Shown in pieces: positions 25,779 through 35,373 of a DNA stretch of 48,462 nucleotides. The stretch is from positions 1 to 48,462 of the forward strand of contig NZ_SPMZ01000035.1 in assembly GCF_012939995.1 (NCBI RefSeq), written 5' to 3'. Each line of letters opens with the position of its first letter. Within the stretch, counting starts at the first letter, position 1. Made by a program: the position numbers and the translations under genes. The notes under the pieces are model-generated. The model made no database searches, was not told the origin of the DNA, and saw nothing but the letters and a program-made list of their open reading frames with translations. This DNA comes from Candidatus Competibacter phosphatis. Its GTDB lineage: Bacteria > Pseudomonadota > Gammaproteobacteria > Competibacterales > Competibacteraceae.

Positions 25779-26696
25779 TCAGGGTCGTTTTTCGAAAAGA
25801 TTGTTCGCCAAGCGCCGGATCAAATTGCCATGGGCCAGGCATTCACGCCATTCCCGCGGGATGTCGTCGACCCCATAATATGCGCCGGCCAACTGCCCGA
25901 AGATGGCGGCGGTGGTATCGGCGTCATAACCCAGATTCACCGCCAGCAAGCTACCTTCCCGAAAATCCGAAGACCGGTTGAACGCCCACAGCGCCGCCTC
26001 AAGCGATTCCACGACATAGCCGCTCCCGAAGACTTCATTCTGCCTTTTCCGCTTGAAGGAACCGGCGGCGACTTTATCGATCTCGGGACATAACGGCTCT
26101 TGCTCCCAAAGATGGGCAACAGGCGTATATCGCGGTGAAAGCAGCTCTTCCTTGGCGACCCCTTGCAGCGCACCAATCAGCAGTCCCGCGAAGTATCGGC
26201 ACGCATCCAGGCAAGTCGTGGCGCCATGGGTCGTTCGCGAACTCTCCGCGCTAAGCTGGATGGCGGTTCTGGGCTTGGACGCGAAGAACAGGGGAACCGG
26301 CGCCAGACGCATGAGACTGCCGTTCCCGGCCGAGTAAGGACTGGTGGGACCGGAAAATGGGTCTCCAGTGTGAGCATAGCGCCGCAAGGCCTGGGAAACC
26401 GTATTGCCGATATCGAAACAGCGACCATTGCTGCTGAGATACCCTTCGCCCCACCATCGGGTATATCGCTCCATTTGATCGCGCGCGTCGAACGCGCGGC
26501 GAACGACGAGGCTTTCCGCGAGGCAAAGCGCCATCGAAGTGTCATCCGTCCATTGACCTTTTTCCAGCTTGAATGGCCCGCCTCCGACCATGTCCGTCAA
26601 GGGCACGAAACTGCCAGGCACCTTGAATTCGACCGTTGTCCCCAAGGCGTCGCCCGCAGCCAGTCCCAATAAACATCCTTCGTAACGTAATCGCAT
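25779..26696 (-). CDS. ADP-ribosylglycohydrolase family protein
   Basis: A 305-residue DraG-type hydrolase, expected to remove ADP-ribose from proteins or small molecules. The metal-binding motifs are present: [30 protein letters not shown] (first Asp pair) and [21 protein letters not shown] (second). It also has [14 protein letters not shown], typical of the family. The ATG at 26696 is chosen; the open frame begins 12 nt earlier with a TTG. It ends 24 bp from the convergent tsaD stop. No ADP-ribosyltransferase or macrodomain gene is adjacent, so the substrate cannot be inferred. Confidence 0.9.
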   Translation of the reverse strand: MRLRYEGCLLGLAAGDALGTTVEFKVPGSFVPLTDMVGGGPFKLEKGQWTDDTSMALCLAESLVVRRAFDARDQMERYTRWWGEGYLSSNGRCFDIGNTVSQALRRYAHTGDPFSGPTSPYSAGNGSLMRLAPVPLFFASKPRTAIQLSAESSRTTHGATTCLDACRYFAGLLIGALQGVAKEELLSPRYTPVAHLWEQEPLCPEIDKVAAGSFKRKRQNEVFGSGYVVESLEAALWAFNRSSDFREGSLLAVNLGYDADTTAAIFGQLAGAYYGVDDIPREWRECLAHGNLIRRLANNLFEKRP

Positions 26697-26859
26697 TGCA
26701 AGCACCAACTTTAATTCGACATTCCAAGCGACCGCCCCGGTGTCGTGAAGTTAAAAAAGCGACAAGTTGCGTGCACAACCTGCCTGGAAACCATCAATAG
26801 CCTAAAGTCGGGTAAGTGCCCTGATACCGGGCTTGGCCGCGTTGGGTTTAAACACGGCA

Positions 26860-27537
26860 TCAGTGCCGTACCGACAACTGGAAGCGCCGACCGTCCTGAC
26901 GCAGGATCGCGCCATCACGGACCACGCTTTCCAGCACCGGCCCCTCGCTCAGCCGCTCGCCTTCCCGATAGTGTCGGCCATTGATGACCACAAAGCGTTT
27001 ATCGGGATCGGCGCTGTAGATGTGAATATCGAGATTGAGGGCGGGCATGCCGCGCCGGTCGGCGGCGGGCAGCGGTTCCGGCGGCATCAGTTCCGGTACG
27101 GGCGCGATGGTCACGGAGCCGGGCACGATTGGCCAAGCCGGCTTCTGGTGCTTCTCCCGACTGGCCGGAGCGACAATCGGGCGCACGGGTTCGGACTCGA
27201 CCGTTTGGCCGACCGCCTCCTTGCTGGACACGGCAGGCGTTCCATCCTTCTCCGATGCCGCTGACGTGGATGGCGGGGAACGGGGTGGTGCGGGCGTGGC
27301 GGCTGGAACGGCTGCCGCCGGGGCGGCGACGGACGCGGACTGGGGCACCGGCTGGGATCGACCAAGGAAGAAAGCCAGCAACAGGGCATTGAGCCCAAGC
27401 GCCAGAACCGTCACGCCGTACCAAAACCGGCGACTCCGTGTCGGTTCCGTCAAGGGTGGCACGGCGGTCAGCGTCGGTGGCTGACCGAGATGGCGTTCCT
27501 GTTCCGCCTTGCGCAACGCATCGAGGATATAAGACAT
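26860..27537 (-). CDS. gspB: General secretion pathway protein GspB
   Basis: A 225-residue inner membrane protein that works with GspA (ExeA) to place the type II secretion secretin through the peptidoglycan. The N-terminus MSYILDALRKAEQERHLGQ is the family signature. One membrane helix follows at about residues 38-58 (WYGVTVLALGLNALLLAFFL). A Pro/Ala-rich periplasmic linker comes next, and then the GspB domain (LNLDIHIYSADPDKRFVVIN, GERLSEGPVLESVV). It is one base after exeA in the same orientation. No other type II secretion gene is in the window. Confidence 0.94.
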   Translation of the reverse strand: MSYILDALRKAEQERHLGQPPTLTAVPPLTEPTRSRRFWYGVTVLALGLNALLLAFFLGRSQPVPQSASVAAPAAAVPAATPAPPRSPPSTSAASEKDGTPAVSSKEAVGQTVESEPVRPIVAPASREKHQKPAWPIVPGSVTIAPVPELMPPEPLPAADRRGMPALNLDIHIYSADPDKRFVVINGRHYREGERLSEGPVLESVVRDGAILRQDGRRFQLSVRH

Positions 27538-27538
27538 C

Positions 27539-29275
27539 TCACCGATCCTGAGCGGGTTGATCGAGCGCGGGCGTATCGGGAGTGGGAGTCAGGTTGTTCA
27601 GCAATACCAGCGTCCGTCCACCCGCCAAGCCGTCGGGTTGCAAACCGTTATCCTGCTGAAAGACCCGCAACTGCTTGCCAAGAGCGCTATCGAAGGTTGC
27701 GGACAGCGGTTCGGGACTGGGTTGGTCCGCCGCCAGTGCCAACCGCCGGCGCAGCCAACGTACCGCCTCGCCGGTATTGCCTGGACCGATCAGGAGCAGG
27801 TCGATTTGCGGTCGCCACAACAACAGGTACTGACCAGTCCACAACGGCGCGAGTTGCGCGAGCGGCACAGTGACCGCCTGGCCGGCGATCTCCAGCGTCG
27901 CCTCATCCCCTTTCAGCGTTCGCAGCAGCGCCGCCGTCGGAATACCGCCGGGGTTGATGGTCAGCCGCAACACGGCGGGGCGGTTGAAACGACGCAACAT
28001 GTCCCAGTCGTCGCGGCCAGTCAAGCAGCGTAAGTCCTGGGTTTTGACCCATTCGCAGAACGCCGCGCCGGCACCCGGCGTTTGGGTGACGCCCCAGACC
28101 GCCAGCAGTCGGTTGTTAGTATCGTCTTCCCGGAACCGGCGTAACAGACTGACCAGCGCCAGCGGGTCTGAAGCGGCTGAAGCGGCTGAAGCGGGAACCG
28201 GGCCAGCGGACGTTGTCGTGGGCGGTTGCGATGGGGCCGGATCGACGACTGGTGACGGAGTTGGGTCGACCGGCGGTGGCTTGGCGTGCGACAACCAGAA
28301 CCCGAAGCCGATCATGCCCAAGCCCGCCAGTCCGGTGCCCAGCGCCAACCAGGGTCGAACCCGTTGTTTGCGGGCACCATCGGACGCGGGTTTCGGAACC
28401 GCCGGGCGGATCGGGATCATGCGCTGTAACGCCTGCCAGAAAGCCAGCATGCGTCCACCCGTGCCCTCACCGCGCAGGGCTTCCCGGGCCGCCCGACGGA
28501 CCGTGCCAGCGGTCACGCGCCGCACGCCCTGACTGTAGGCACCGAGCAGGGCACGGTCGCTGATCACGTTGATCAAGCGTGGAATGCCGCCGGAGCAGCG
28601 ATGCACCGCCCGCCGTGCCCCGCTTGTGAATAAATCCGCCCGCCCGCCGGCTATCCGCAAGCGATGGTCGATGTAGGCGGCGGTTTCCCGGCTATCCAGC
28701 GGCGACAAATGGTGACGGGCGGTGATGCGCTGGGCCAGTTGCCGCAAATCCGGTCGCGCCAGTAGTCGACGCAGCTCCGGTTGACCGACCAGGATGATTC
28801 GCAACAGCTTGTGCTTGGCGGTTTCCAGATTGGTCAGCAGGCGGATTTGTTCCAGCACCTCGCGGCTCAGATTCTGGGCCTCGTCGATGATCAGCACCGT
28901 GCGACGGCCGGCGGCATGGGTACGCAGCAGGTGCTCGTTGAGGGCGTCCAGCAATGGTTTGAGGGTTTGGTGTTCACGCGGGTAGGACGCGCCCAGTTCG
29001 TCGCAGACGACCGCCAGCAATTCCTCGACCGTCAGCCGGGGGTTGAGACACAGCGCAATGTCCACTCCGTCCAGTCGTTGTTCCAGCAGCGCACGGACCA
29101 GGGTGGTCTTGCCGGTGCCGACCTCACCGGTTAGTTGCACGAAACCGCCGTCCTCGTCAGTGCCATACAGCAGATGGGCCAGCGCCTCCTGATGATGGCG
29201 GCTCGGATAGACATAACTGGGATCGGGCGTGATGGCGAAAGGAGGCTCTCGTAGCCCGAAATATGCCGCATACAT
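27539..29275 (-). CDS. exeA: ExeA/GspA-type AAA ATPase with peptidoglycan-binding domain
   Basis: A 578-residue ATPase, partner of GspB. The start is MYAAYFGLREPPFAITPDP, the typical ExeA opening. It contains Walker A LTGEVGTGKTTLVRALLE (about residue 50) and Walker B RTVLIIDEAQNLSRE. After the ATPase domain come a membrane helix (WLALGTGLAGLGMIGFGFWL, about 308-327) and a Pro/Ser-rich linker. The C-terminal half is periplasmic and ends in a peptidoglycan-binding module (LGKQLRVFQQDNGLQPDGLA). The order exeA-gspB and near-contact spacing indicate one operon, 2 bp after recG. Confidence 0.94.
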   Translation of the reverse strand: MYAAYFGLREPPFAITPDPSYVYPSRHHQEALAHLLYGTDEDGGFVQLTGEVGTGKTTLVRALLEQRLDGVDIALCLNPRLTVEELLAVVCDELGASYPREHQTLKPLLDALNEHLLRTHAAGRRTVLIIDEAQNLSREVLEQIRLLTNLETAKHKLLRIILVGQPELRRLLARPDLRQLAQRITARHHLSPLDSRETAAYIDHRLRIAGGRADLFTSGARRAVHRCSGGIPRLINVISDRALLGAYSQGVRRVTAGTVRRAAREALRGEGTGGRMLAFWQALQRMIPIRPAVPKPASDGARKQRVRPWLALGTGLAGLGMIGFGFWLSHAKPPPVDPTPSPVVDPAPSQPPTTTSAGPVPASAASAASDPLALVSLLRRFREDDTNNRLLAVWGVTQTPGAGAAFCEWVKTQDLRCLTGRDDWDMLRRFNRPAVLRLTINPGGIPTAALLRTLKGDEATLEIAGQAVTVPLAQLAPLWTGQYLLLWRPQIDLLLIGPGNTGEAVRWLRRRLALAADQPSPEPLSATFDSALGKQLRVFQQDNGLQPDGLAGGRTLVLLNNLTPTPDTPALDQPAQDR

Positions 29276-29277
29276 CC

Positions 29278-31398
29278 TTACACCTCGCCGTAGCGCGCGC
29301 CGGCGCCGATCCAGCGCCGGATCAACGGTTCCACCCGTTCGGGGTGATCGCGCAGCAGCCGGTCGGCGGCATAGCGGGCGGCATTCAATAGATCCTGATC
29401 ACGCAACAGATCGGCCACCCGCAGGCTTTGTTCACCGGTCTGGCGGGTACCGAGCACCTCGCCGGGACCGCGCAACTCCAGATCGCGGCGGGCGATTTCG
29501 AAGCCGTCGTGGCATTCCCGCAGCACCGCCAGCCGGGCGTGCGCCGTCTGCGACAGCGGTGGCCGATACAGCAGCACGCAACTGCTGGCGGTGGCGCCGC
29601 GCCCGATCCGGCCCCGTAACTGGTGCAATTGCGCCAAACCCAGCCGCTCGGCGTTCTCGATGATCATCAGGCTGGCGTTGGGCACGTCCACGCCGACTTC
29701 GATCACCGTGGTGGCGACCAGCAGATCCAGTTCGCCAGCCTTGAACGCCGTCATCGCCGCTTCCTTGGCCGCCGCAGGCAGCCGGCCATGCGCCAAGCCG
29801 ATCCGCAGTTCCGGCAACCGCTCTGCTAGGTACTCTGCGGTGACCGTCGCCGCCTGGCATTGCAGCGCTTCGGATTCCTCGATCAGCGGGCAGACCCAGT
29901 AGGCTTGCCGGCCGTCGCGGCAGGCTCGGCGAATGCGCTCGATCACCTCGTCGCGGCGGCTGTCGGGCGCGGCCACCGTGGTGACCGGCAGGCGGCCCGG
30001 CGGCAATTCGTCGATGGTCGAAGTATCGAGATCGGCGTAGGCGCTCATGGCTAAAGTACGCGGAATCGGCGTTGCGGTCATGATCAACTGGTGCGGACAG
30101 CGTCCGCCAACCCGGCCCTTCTCGCGCAAAGCCAGCCGCTGATGGACGCCGAAACGATGCTGTTCGTCCACGATCGCCAGCGCCAGTTCGGCGAAGACGA
30201 CCGCCTCCTGAAACAACGCGTGGGTGCCGACCGCGACCTGCACCGCACCGCTGGCCAACCGCTCCAACGCCAACCGCCGGGCCTTGCCGGTCAGTCGCCC
30301 GGTCAGCCAGGCCACTTCGATTCCCAACGGTTCCAGCCAGGTTCGCAGGTTGCGGTCGTGCTGTTCCGCCAGCAGTTCGGTGGGAGCCATCAGCGCCGCC
30401 TGGGCACCACTTTCCACCGCCCGCAGCGCGGCGGCGGCGGCCACCACGGTCTTGCCGGAGCCGACATCGCCCTGCAACAGGCGTAGCATGGGCCGGGGCT
30501 GGGCCAGGTCGGCGGCGATTTCCGCCAGCACCCGCTGCTGAGCGGCGGTAAGCGCAAAGGGCAGCCGCTCCACGAAGCGCTGGCATAGTCCACCACCGGC
30601 CAGCGGCGGCGCGGCCTGGCGACGGGTGCTTTCGCGCAACCGGCGCAGACTGAGCTGATGGGCCAGCAGTTCCTCGAAAGCCAATCGCCGCCGGGCCGGA
30701 TGGCGACCGCTCTCCAATTCCGCCACCGGCGTATCGACCGGCGGTTGGTGCAACAGCCGTACCGCCTCGGCGATGGGCGACAATTGCAGTTGGGCCAGCA
30801 GCACCGGTGGCAACCACTCCGGCAGCAGCACCGCCGAATCCAACTGCTCCAGTGCCTGTTCGGCCAAGCCGCGCAGGGTGAATTGCTGTAGGCCGGCGGT
30901 GGCGGGATAGATCGGGGTCAGCCGGTTTTCCACCGGTGGCGGGTCCGCGTCGAGCCGACGGCATTCGGGATGGATCATTTCCAACCCGCCGCCGTAGCTG
31001 GCGCGGACCTCGCCGAAACAGCGCAACCGCGTGTCCGGCTGGCCAAGCCACTGCCGCTGGGCGGGGCTGAAATGAAAAAAGCGCAGGGTCAGAATGCCCG
31101 TGCCGTCGCTCAGCCGACAGAGCAGGCAACGCCGGCCGCGCGTCGTCACCTCGCTGCTGCTGGCCACCACCGCTTCAACCTGCGCCTCCATGCCGGGCTG
31201 CAACTGGCTGATGGCGGTGAGGCGGCCACGGTCCTGATAACGCAGAGGGAGGTGGAGCAGCACATCGGCGGCGGTATGCAGGCCCAATCGCCGCAAGCGC
31301 TCGGCCAGCTTCGGCCCGACGCCCCGCAGCGCGGTGATCGGCAAGGGTTCGACAAACATCGGCCGTGCCGCGTCTCGCACGGTTGATCCTTCGATCAT
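29278..31398 (-). CDS. recG: ATP-dependent DNA helicase RecG
   Basis: A 706-residue (or 693 from the ATG at 31359) branched-DNA helicase that reverses stalled forks and processes recombination intermediates. The N-terminal wedge region has ITALRGVGPKLAERLRRLG and an OB-fold. The helicase core has LLQGDVGSGKTVVAAAAALR (motif I), ALAIVDEQHRFGVHQR (DEQH box) and MTATPIPRTLAMSAYAD (motif III). VATTVIEVGVDVPNAS and QLRGRIGRGATAS are in the second domain. E. coli RecG has 693 residues, which favours the shorter start (MFVEPLPITALR). Confidence 0.96.
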   Translation of the reverse strand: MIEGSTVRDAARPMFVEPLPITALRGVGPKLAERLRRLGLHTAADVLLHLPLRYQDRGRLTAISQLQPGMEAQVEAVVASSSEVTTRGRRCLLCRLSDGTGILTLRFFHFSPAQRQWLGQPDTRLRCFGEVRASYGGGLEMIHPECRRLDADPPPVENRLTPIYPATAGLQQFTLRGLAEQALEQLDSAVLLPEWLPPVLLAQLQLSPIAEAVRLLHQPPVDTPVAELESGRHPARRRLAFEELLAHQLSLRRLRESTRRQAAPPLAGGGLCQRFVERLPFALTAAQQRVLAEIAADLAQPRPMLRLLQGDVGSGKTVVAAAAALRAVESGAQAALMAPTELLAEQHDRNLRTWLEPLGIEVAWLTGRLTGKARRLALERLASGAVQVAVGTHALFQEAVVFAELALAIVDEQHRFGVHQRLALREKGRVGGRCPHQLIMTATPIPRTLAMSAYADLDTSTIDELPPGRLPVTTVAAPDSRRDEVIERIRRACRDGRQAYWVCPLIEESEALQCQAATVTAEYLAERLPELRIGLAHGRLPAAAKEAAMTAFKAGELDLLVATTVIEVGVDVPNASLMIIENAERLGLAQLHQLRGRIGRGATASSCVLLYRPPLSQTAHARLAVLRECHDGFEIARRDLELRGPGEVLGTRQTGEQSLRVADLLRDQDLLNAARYAADRLLRDHPERVEPLIRRWIGAGARYGEV

Positions 31399-31469
31399 GG
31401 CGTCGATGGCGGCCTCTCCAGGTTCAGCGCCACCACACGATCGCGGCCCAGTGGATTCGAACTCCGCGA

Positions 31470-31856
31470 TTAATCTTGCAGCGCCAGCACCGCATCCATC
31501 TCCACTTGCGCGCCGCGCGGCAGGGCCGCGACTCCGATCGCCGCCCGCGCTGGATAGGGCTCCTGGAAATACTCGGCCATGATCTGGTTGACCAGCGCGA
31601 AATGGCCAAGATCGGTCAGAAACACGTTGAGTTTGACCGTGTCGGCCAGACTGCCGCCAGCGGCGCGAGCCACCGCCGCCAGATTGTCGAACACTCGGTG
31701 GATCTGTGCCTCCATGCCGCCGTCGACCAGTTGCATGGTGGCGGGGTCTAGCGGAATCTGGCCGGACAGGTAAACGGTGCGGTCAACCTTGACCGCCTGG
31801 GAATAGGTGCCGATGGCGGCGGGAGCATGATCGGTCTTGATGATTTCACGAGGCAT
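31470..31856 (-). CDS. ridA: RidA family reactive intermediate deaminase
   Basis: A 128-residue YjgF/RidA protein that hydrolyses reactive enamine/imine intermediates released by PLP enzymes. It has [34 protein letters not shown] and [20 protein letters not shown], with the conserved Arg and Glu near the C-terminus. The length is standard. It lies between spoT and recG in the same direction, an arrangement common in gammaproteobacteria. Confidence 0.96.
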   Translation of the reverse strand: MPREIIKTDHAPAAIGTYSQAVKVDRTVYLSGQIPLDPATMQLVDGGMEAQIHRVFDNLAAVARAAGGSLADTVKLNVFLTDLGHFALVNQIMAEYFQEPYPARAAIGVAALPRGAQVEMDAVLALQD

Positions 31857-31960
31857 GATGGAATGTCTCTCGGTGTGTGCTTCGGCGGGTATTCTTCGGC
31901 AAAACAGCGCTCGGGTTCAAGCGCGCTCCTCTTTCCTTGGGGAGCATCGCGGCGAGACCG

Positions 31961-34168
31961 TCAGCCGCGCCGGGCCAGCTTCAGCGTTTCCGGCAGGGTA
32001 CGCAACTGGCGCATCACCCGGGCCAGTTGCGCCCGATCACGGACATTGAGCAGCAGGTGAACGGTGGTGGTGGTGCCGTCTCGTTCCGTGGTGTTGATGG
32101 TCTCGATATTGGTGTCGGTGGCGGAAATGGCGGCGGCGATGGTGGCCAGCACCCCGCGTTTGTTAGCCACTTCGAGCCGCAGTTCGGCGCTGAAGTCGGC
32201 GCCGGATTGTTCTTCCCATTCCACCTCGATCCATTTCTCGGGATTTTTCTTGTAGCTGGCGACGTTTTTGCAATTATCCCGGTGGATGACGATGCCACGC
32301 CCGGCGTTGAGATAACCGATGATGGGATCGCCCGGCAACGGCCGACAGCACTTGCCGAAACCGACCACCGTACCCTCGGTACCCTTGATCAGCAAGGGCT
32401 GGGCATCGATGTCCTCCGGCGGACGGACTTCGTCCTCGCCATCTTCCGGCAGCAGCCGCTTGGCGATCAGCGCCGCAAATCGGTTGCCCAGGCCGATATC
32501 GGCCAGCAGACCGTTGAAATCGCTCAGGTTGAACTCTCGCAGCAGCGTTTGGACTCTTTCCGCCGGCAGTTCGCCCAACCCGCCGATGCGTCCGACCAAT
32601 GCTTTTTCCAGCAACCGCTTGCCGAGCAGGACCGCTTCCTCGCGCCGCAAGTGTTTGAGGTAATGGCGAATGCTGGAGCGGGCCTTGGCGGTGACCACGA
32701 AGTTGAGCCAGGCGGGATTGGGGCGGGCGGTGGGCGTAATGATCACTTCGACGGTCTGGCCGGTGGTCAACGGGGTACGCAGCGGCACCAGTCGCCGGTC
32801 CACCTTGGCACCCACGCAGGTATTGCCGACATCGGAGTGGATGGCGTAGGCGAAGTCCACCGCGGTGGCGCCGCGCGGCAGATCGATGATCTCGCCGCGC
32901 GGGGTGAACACGTAGACCTCGTCGGGGAACAGATCCACCTTGACGCTTTCCAGGAATTCCACCGGATTGCCGGCGCGGCGCTGCATGTCCAGCAGCTTTT
33001 GCAGCCATTCGCGGGCGCGCTGCTGGGTGTGGCTACCCTGGCCGTCGCCGGATTTGTAGCGCCAGTGCGCGGCGACGCCGACCTCGGCCATGACATGCAT
33101 TTCCTCGGTGCGGATCTGCACTTCGATCGGGACGCTGTTGGGGCCGAACAGCACCGTGTGCAGCGATTGATAGCCGTTGGCCTTGGGGATGGCGATGTAG
33201 TCCTTGAACCGGTTCATGTAGGGCTTGTACAGGTTATGCATCACCCCCAGCACCCGATAGCAGGTGTCCACGATATCGACCACGATCCGCACCGCATAGA
33301 CGTCGTACACATCCTTGAAGGGCAGGCGCTTGTCGCGCATTTTCCTGTATATGCCCCACAGGTGCTTGCCGCGACCCATGACCCGAGCCTGAATCTTTTC
33401 CTCTTCGAGGCGGGTCTGAATGCGGCTTTCGAGCTGACCGACGATCTCGCGGCGGTTGCCGCTCAGCCTGCGCACCGCTTCCTGCAATACCCGGAAGCGC
33501 AGCGGGTGCAGGTGGCTGAAGCCGAGGTTTTCCAACTCCTGACGCAGGTGGTTCATGCCCAACCGGCCGGCGATGGGCGCGTAGATTTCCAGCGTTTCGC
33601 GAGCGATGCGGCGGCGCGACTCCGGGCGCATGGCGCCGAGAGTGCGCATGTTGTGCAGGCGGTCGGCCAGCTTGATCATGATCACCCGCAGATCCTTGGC
33701 CATGGCCAGGAACATCTTGCGGAAGTTTTCGGCCTGCGCCTCCAGTTTGGAGTTGAACTGAATCTGGGTCAGCTTGCTGACACCGTCCACCAGATCGGCG
33801 ACCTCCGGTCCGAAGCGGGCGCTGAGCTGCTCCTTGCTGTAATGGGTATCTTCAATGACATCGTGCAGCAAGGCCGCCTGCAGCGTGATGTAATCGAAGC
33901 GGACGTTGGCGAGAATGCGGGCCACCGCCAACGGGTGAAAGATGTAAGGTTCGCCGCTCTTGCGGTAGATGCCGGAATGCGCCTCGGCGGCGAAGCCGCA
34001 GGCGTCGCGCAAGCGCTCGACCTGGTCCGGTTCGAGGTATCCGCCGGCGATGGCGCAGAGGTCGTCGATGCGAAGACGCAAATCGTCCAGCCATTCGTCG
34101 TCGACAGCCAGTTTTCGCAACGGCTGCTGGCTGCCGTCCCGGACTTCCCACAACGTCGCGCTCAGCAA
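31961..34168 (-). CDS. spoT: Bifunctional (p)ppGpp synthase/hydrolase SpoT
   Basis: A 735-residue RelA/SpoT protein that makes and degrades (p)ppGpp. Domain order: HD hydrolase with FAAEAHSGIYRKSGEPYIFH, LLHDVIEDTHYSKEQL and MIKLADRLHNMRTL; synthetase with FKDYIAIPKANGYQSLHTVL and VPIEVQIRTEEMH; TGS domain from VDLFPDEVYVFTPRGEIIDL; and a C-terminal ACT domain with RGVLATIAAAISATDTNIET. The intact HDXXED-type motif supports active hydrolase. Both activities being present, and the place next to rpoZ, favour SpoT over RelA. The E. coli protein has 702 residues; the extra length is mainly at the N-terminus. Confidence 0.96.
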   Translation of the reverse strand: MLSATLWEVRDGSQQPLRKLAVDDEWLDDLRLRIDDLCAIAGGYLEPDQVERLRDACGFAAEAHSGIYRKSGEPYIFHPLAVARILANVRFDYITLQAALLHDVIEDTHYSKEQLSARFGPEVADLVDGVSKLTQIQFNSKLEAQAENFRKMFLAMAKDLRVIMIKLADRLHNMRTLGAMRPESRRRIARETLEIYAPIAGRLGMNHLRQELENLGFSHLHPLRFRVLQEAVRRLSGNRREIVGQLESRIQTRLEEEKIQARVMGRGKHLWGIYRKMRDKRLPFKDVYDVYAVRIVVDIVDTCYRVLGVMHNLYKPYMNRFKDYIAIPKANGYQSLHTVLFGPNSVPIEVQIRTEEMHVMAEVGVAAHWRYKSGDGQGSHTQQRAREWLQKLLDMQRRAGNPVEFLESVKVDLFPDEVYVFTPRGEIIDLPRGATAVDFAYAIHSDVGNTCVGAKVDRRLVPLRTPLTTGQTVEVIITPTARPNPAWLNFVVTAKARSSIRHYLKHLRREEAVLLGKRLLEKALVGRIGGLGELPAERVQTLLREFNLSDFNGLLADIGLGNRFAALIAKRLLPEDGEDEVRPPEDIDAQPLLIKGTEGTVVGFGKCCRPLPGDPIIGYLNAGRGIVIHRDNCKNVASYKKNPEKWIEVEWEEQSGADFSAELRLEVANKRGVLATIAAAISATDTNIETINTTERDGTTTTVHLLLNVRDRAQLARVMRQLRTLPETLKLARRG

Positions 34169-34205
34169 GATCGGGTTCTCCTGATAAGGTTGGAAACCGG
34201 TACTG

Positions 34206-34478
34206 TCAACCCGGCTCGGGCGGAGGCTCGTTGTGGACGGCAGGCGGCGACTCGGCCTTGGGAGCGGCGTGCATCTGGCGGTATTTTTCCTGGATCAGAT
34301 GATCGATCTTGCCTTCGGCCAGCTCCCGCAACGCAACGACGGTGGGTTTGTCGTTTTCCCAGGGGACCAGCGCTTCCCGCCCTAGCGCCAGATCGCGGGC
34401 GCGGCGCGCGGCGATCAGCACCAGTTCGAAGCGGTTATCCACCCGATCCAAACAGTCTTCAACGGTGATTCGAGCCAT
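34206..34478 (-). CDS. rpoZ: RNA polymerase omega subunit
   Basis: A 90-residue protein starting [20 protein letters not shown], with [20 protein letters not shown] and [13 protein letters not shown], the omega signature. It stabilises beta-prime folding and forms part of the ppGpp site on the polymerase. It sits between gmk and spoT as in E. coli. The C-terminal tail is Pro/Glu-rich. Confidence 0.97.
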   Translation of the reverse strand: MARITVEDCLDRVDNRFELVLIAARRARDLALGREALVPWENDKPTVVALRELAEGKIDHLIQEKYRQMHAAPKAESPPAVHNEPPPEPG

Positions 34479-34542
34479 GTCAGCAATTGCTCCGGGTTCA
34501 ATATCGGAAGTGGGAACCGAGTATATTAGTTAAAACAAATAA

Positions 34543-35157
34543 TTAAGACAACAGCGACCGAAGCAGATCCCGCTGCCGCTCCAGTTGCGCCACCCGACGC
34601 TGGCGTTGGGCGATCACGATGGCGCGCAGTGCGTCCAGCGCCACCGCGAATTGATCGTTAACCACCAGATAATCGAACTCGGCGTAGTGCGACAGTTCGT
34701 CCAGCGCCGCCGCCATGCGCTGTTCGATGATCTCGGGGCCATCCTGGCCGCGCCCCGCAAGACGCTCACGCAGGGCTTTCCGGGATGGCGGCAGAATGAA
34801 AATCGTCGTGCTGTCCGGCCACAGTGCCCGCACTTGGCGAGCACCCTGCCAGTCAATTTCCAGGACCACATCCCGCCCGGCTTGCAACTGGGACATGACT
34901 GCGGCGCGACTGGTACCGTAGCGGTGGCCGAATACCTGAGCCTGTTCCAGGAACGCGTCCTCGGCGATCATCCTGGCAAAGGCGTCGGGGGACACGAAGT
35001 GGTAGTGGACGCCATCGCGCTCGCCGGGACGATGCGGTCGAGTGGTGTGGGAGACCGAGACGACGACATCCGGCGTGGTTTCCACCAGGCTTTTGACCAA
35101 GCTGGTTTTGCCCGCTCCGGAGGGGGCGGCGACGATGTACAGGGTTCCGGCGTTCAT
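34543..35157 (-). CDS. gmk: Guanylate kinase
   Basis: A 204-residue enzyme that phosphorylates GMP to GDP (E. coli 207). The P-loop is LYIVAAPSGAGKTSLVKSLV; GMP-binding segments are VSHTTRPHRPGERDGVHYHF and VVLEIDWQGARQVRAL. The start MNAGTLYIV at 35157 is chosen; an upstream ATG at 35196 would add 13 residues. The order gmk-rpoZ-spoT is conserved in gammaproteobacteria. The usual upstream neighbour yicC is absent. Confidence 0.96.
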   Translation of the reverse strand: MNAGTLYIVAAPSGAGKTSLVKSLVETTPDVVVSVSHTTRPHRPGERDGVHYHFVSPDAFARMIAEDAFLEQAQVFGHRYGTSRAAVMSQLQAGRDVVLEIDWQGARQVRALWPDSTTIFILPPSRKALRERLAGRGQDGPEIIEQRMAAALDELSHYAEFDYLVVNDQFAVALDALRAIVIAQRQRRVAQLERQRDLLRSLLS

Positions 35158-35373
35158 TTCAAACTCACTGACTTTGGACCGTGAAAATTGGCGCATCGTT
35201 CGGAGCCGGCTTCAGGCGCGCAAGCGGAGCGAACCGCCGCTTGCTAGTGTGTTTAGGGATGATGTCATGAATCCGGCCTGGATCAAAGCCCGCGCGCCGG
35301 AGAGTTCGAGCATCATGAATGCTGTGTGCCGTGGCCGTCCACGTTAAACTAGCCGTGCTGACTTTCCAACGGG

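Noticed and set aside
31877-34468. 863-codon plus-strand frame opposite spoT and rpoZ
   Set aside because: It covers two well-identified minus-strand genes, has no motif and shows the His/Gln/Ala-rich make-up of antisense frames in GC-rich DNA.
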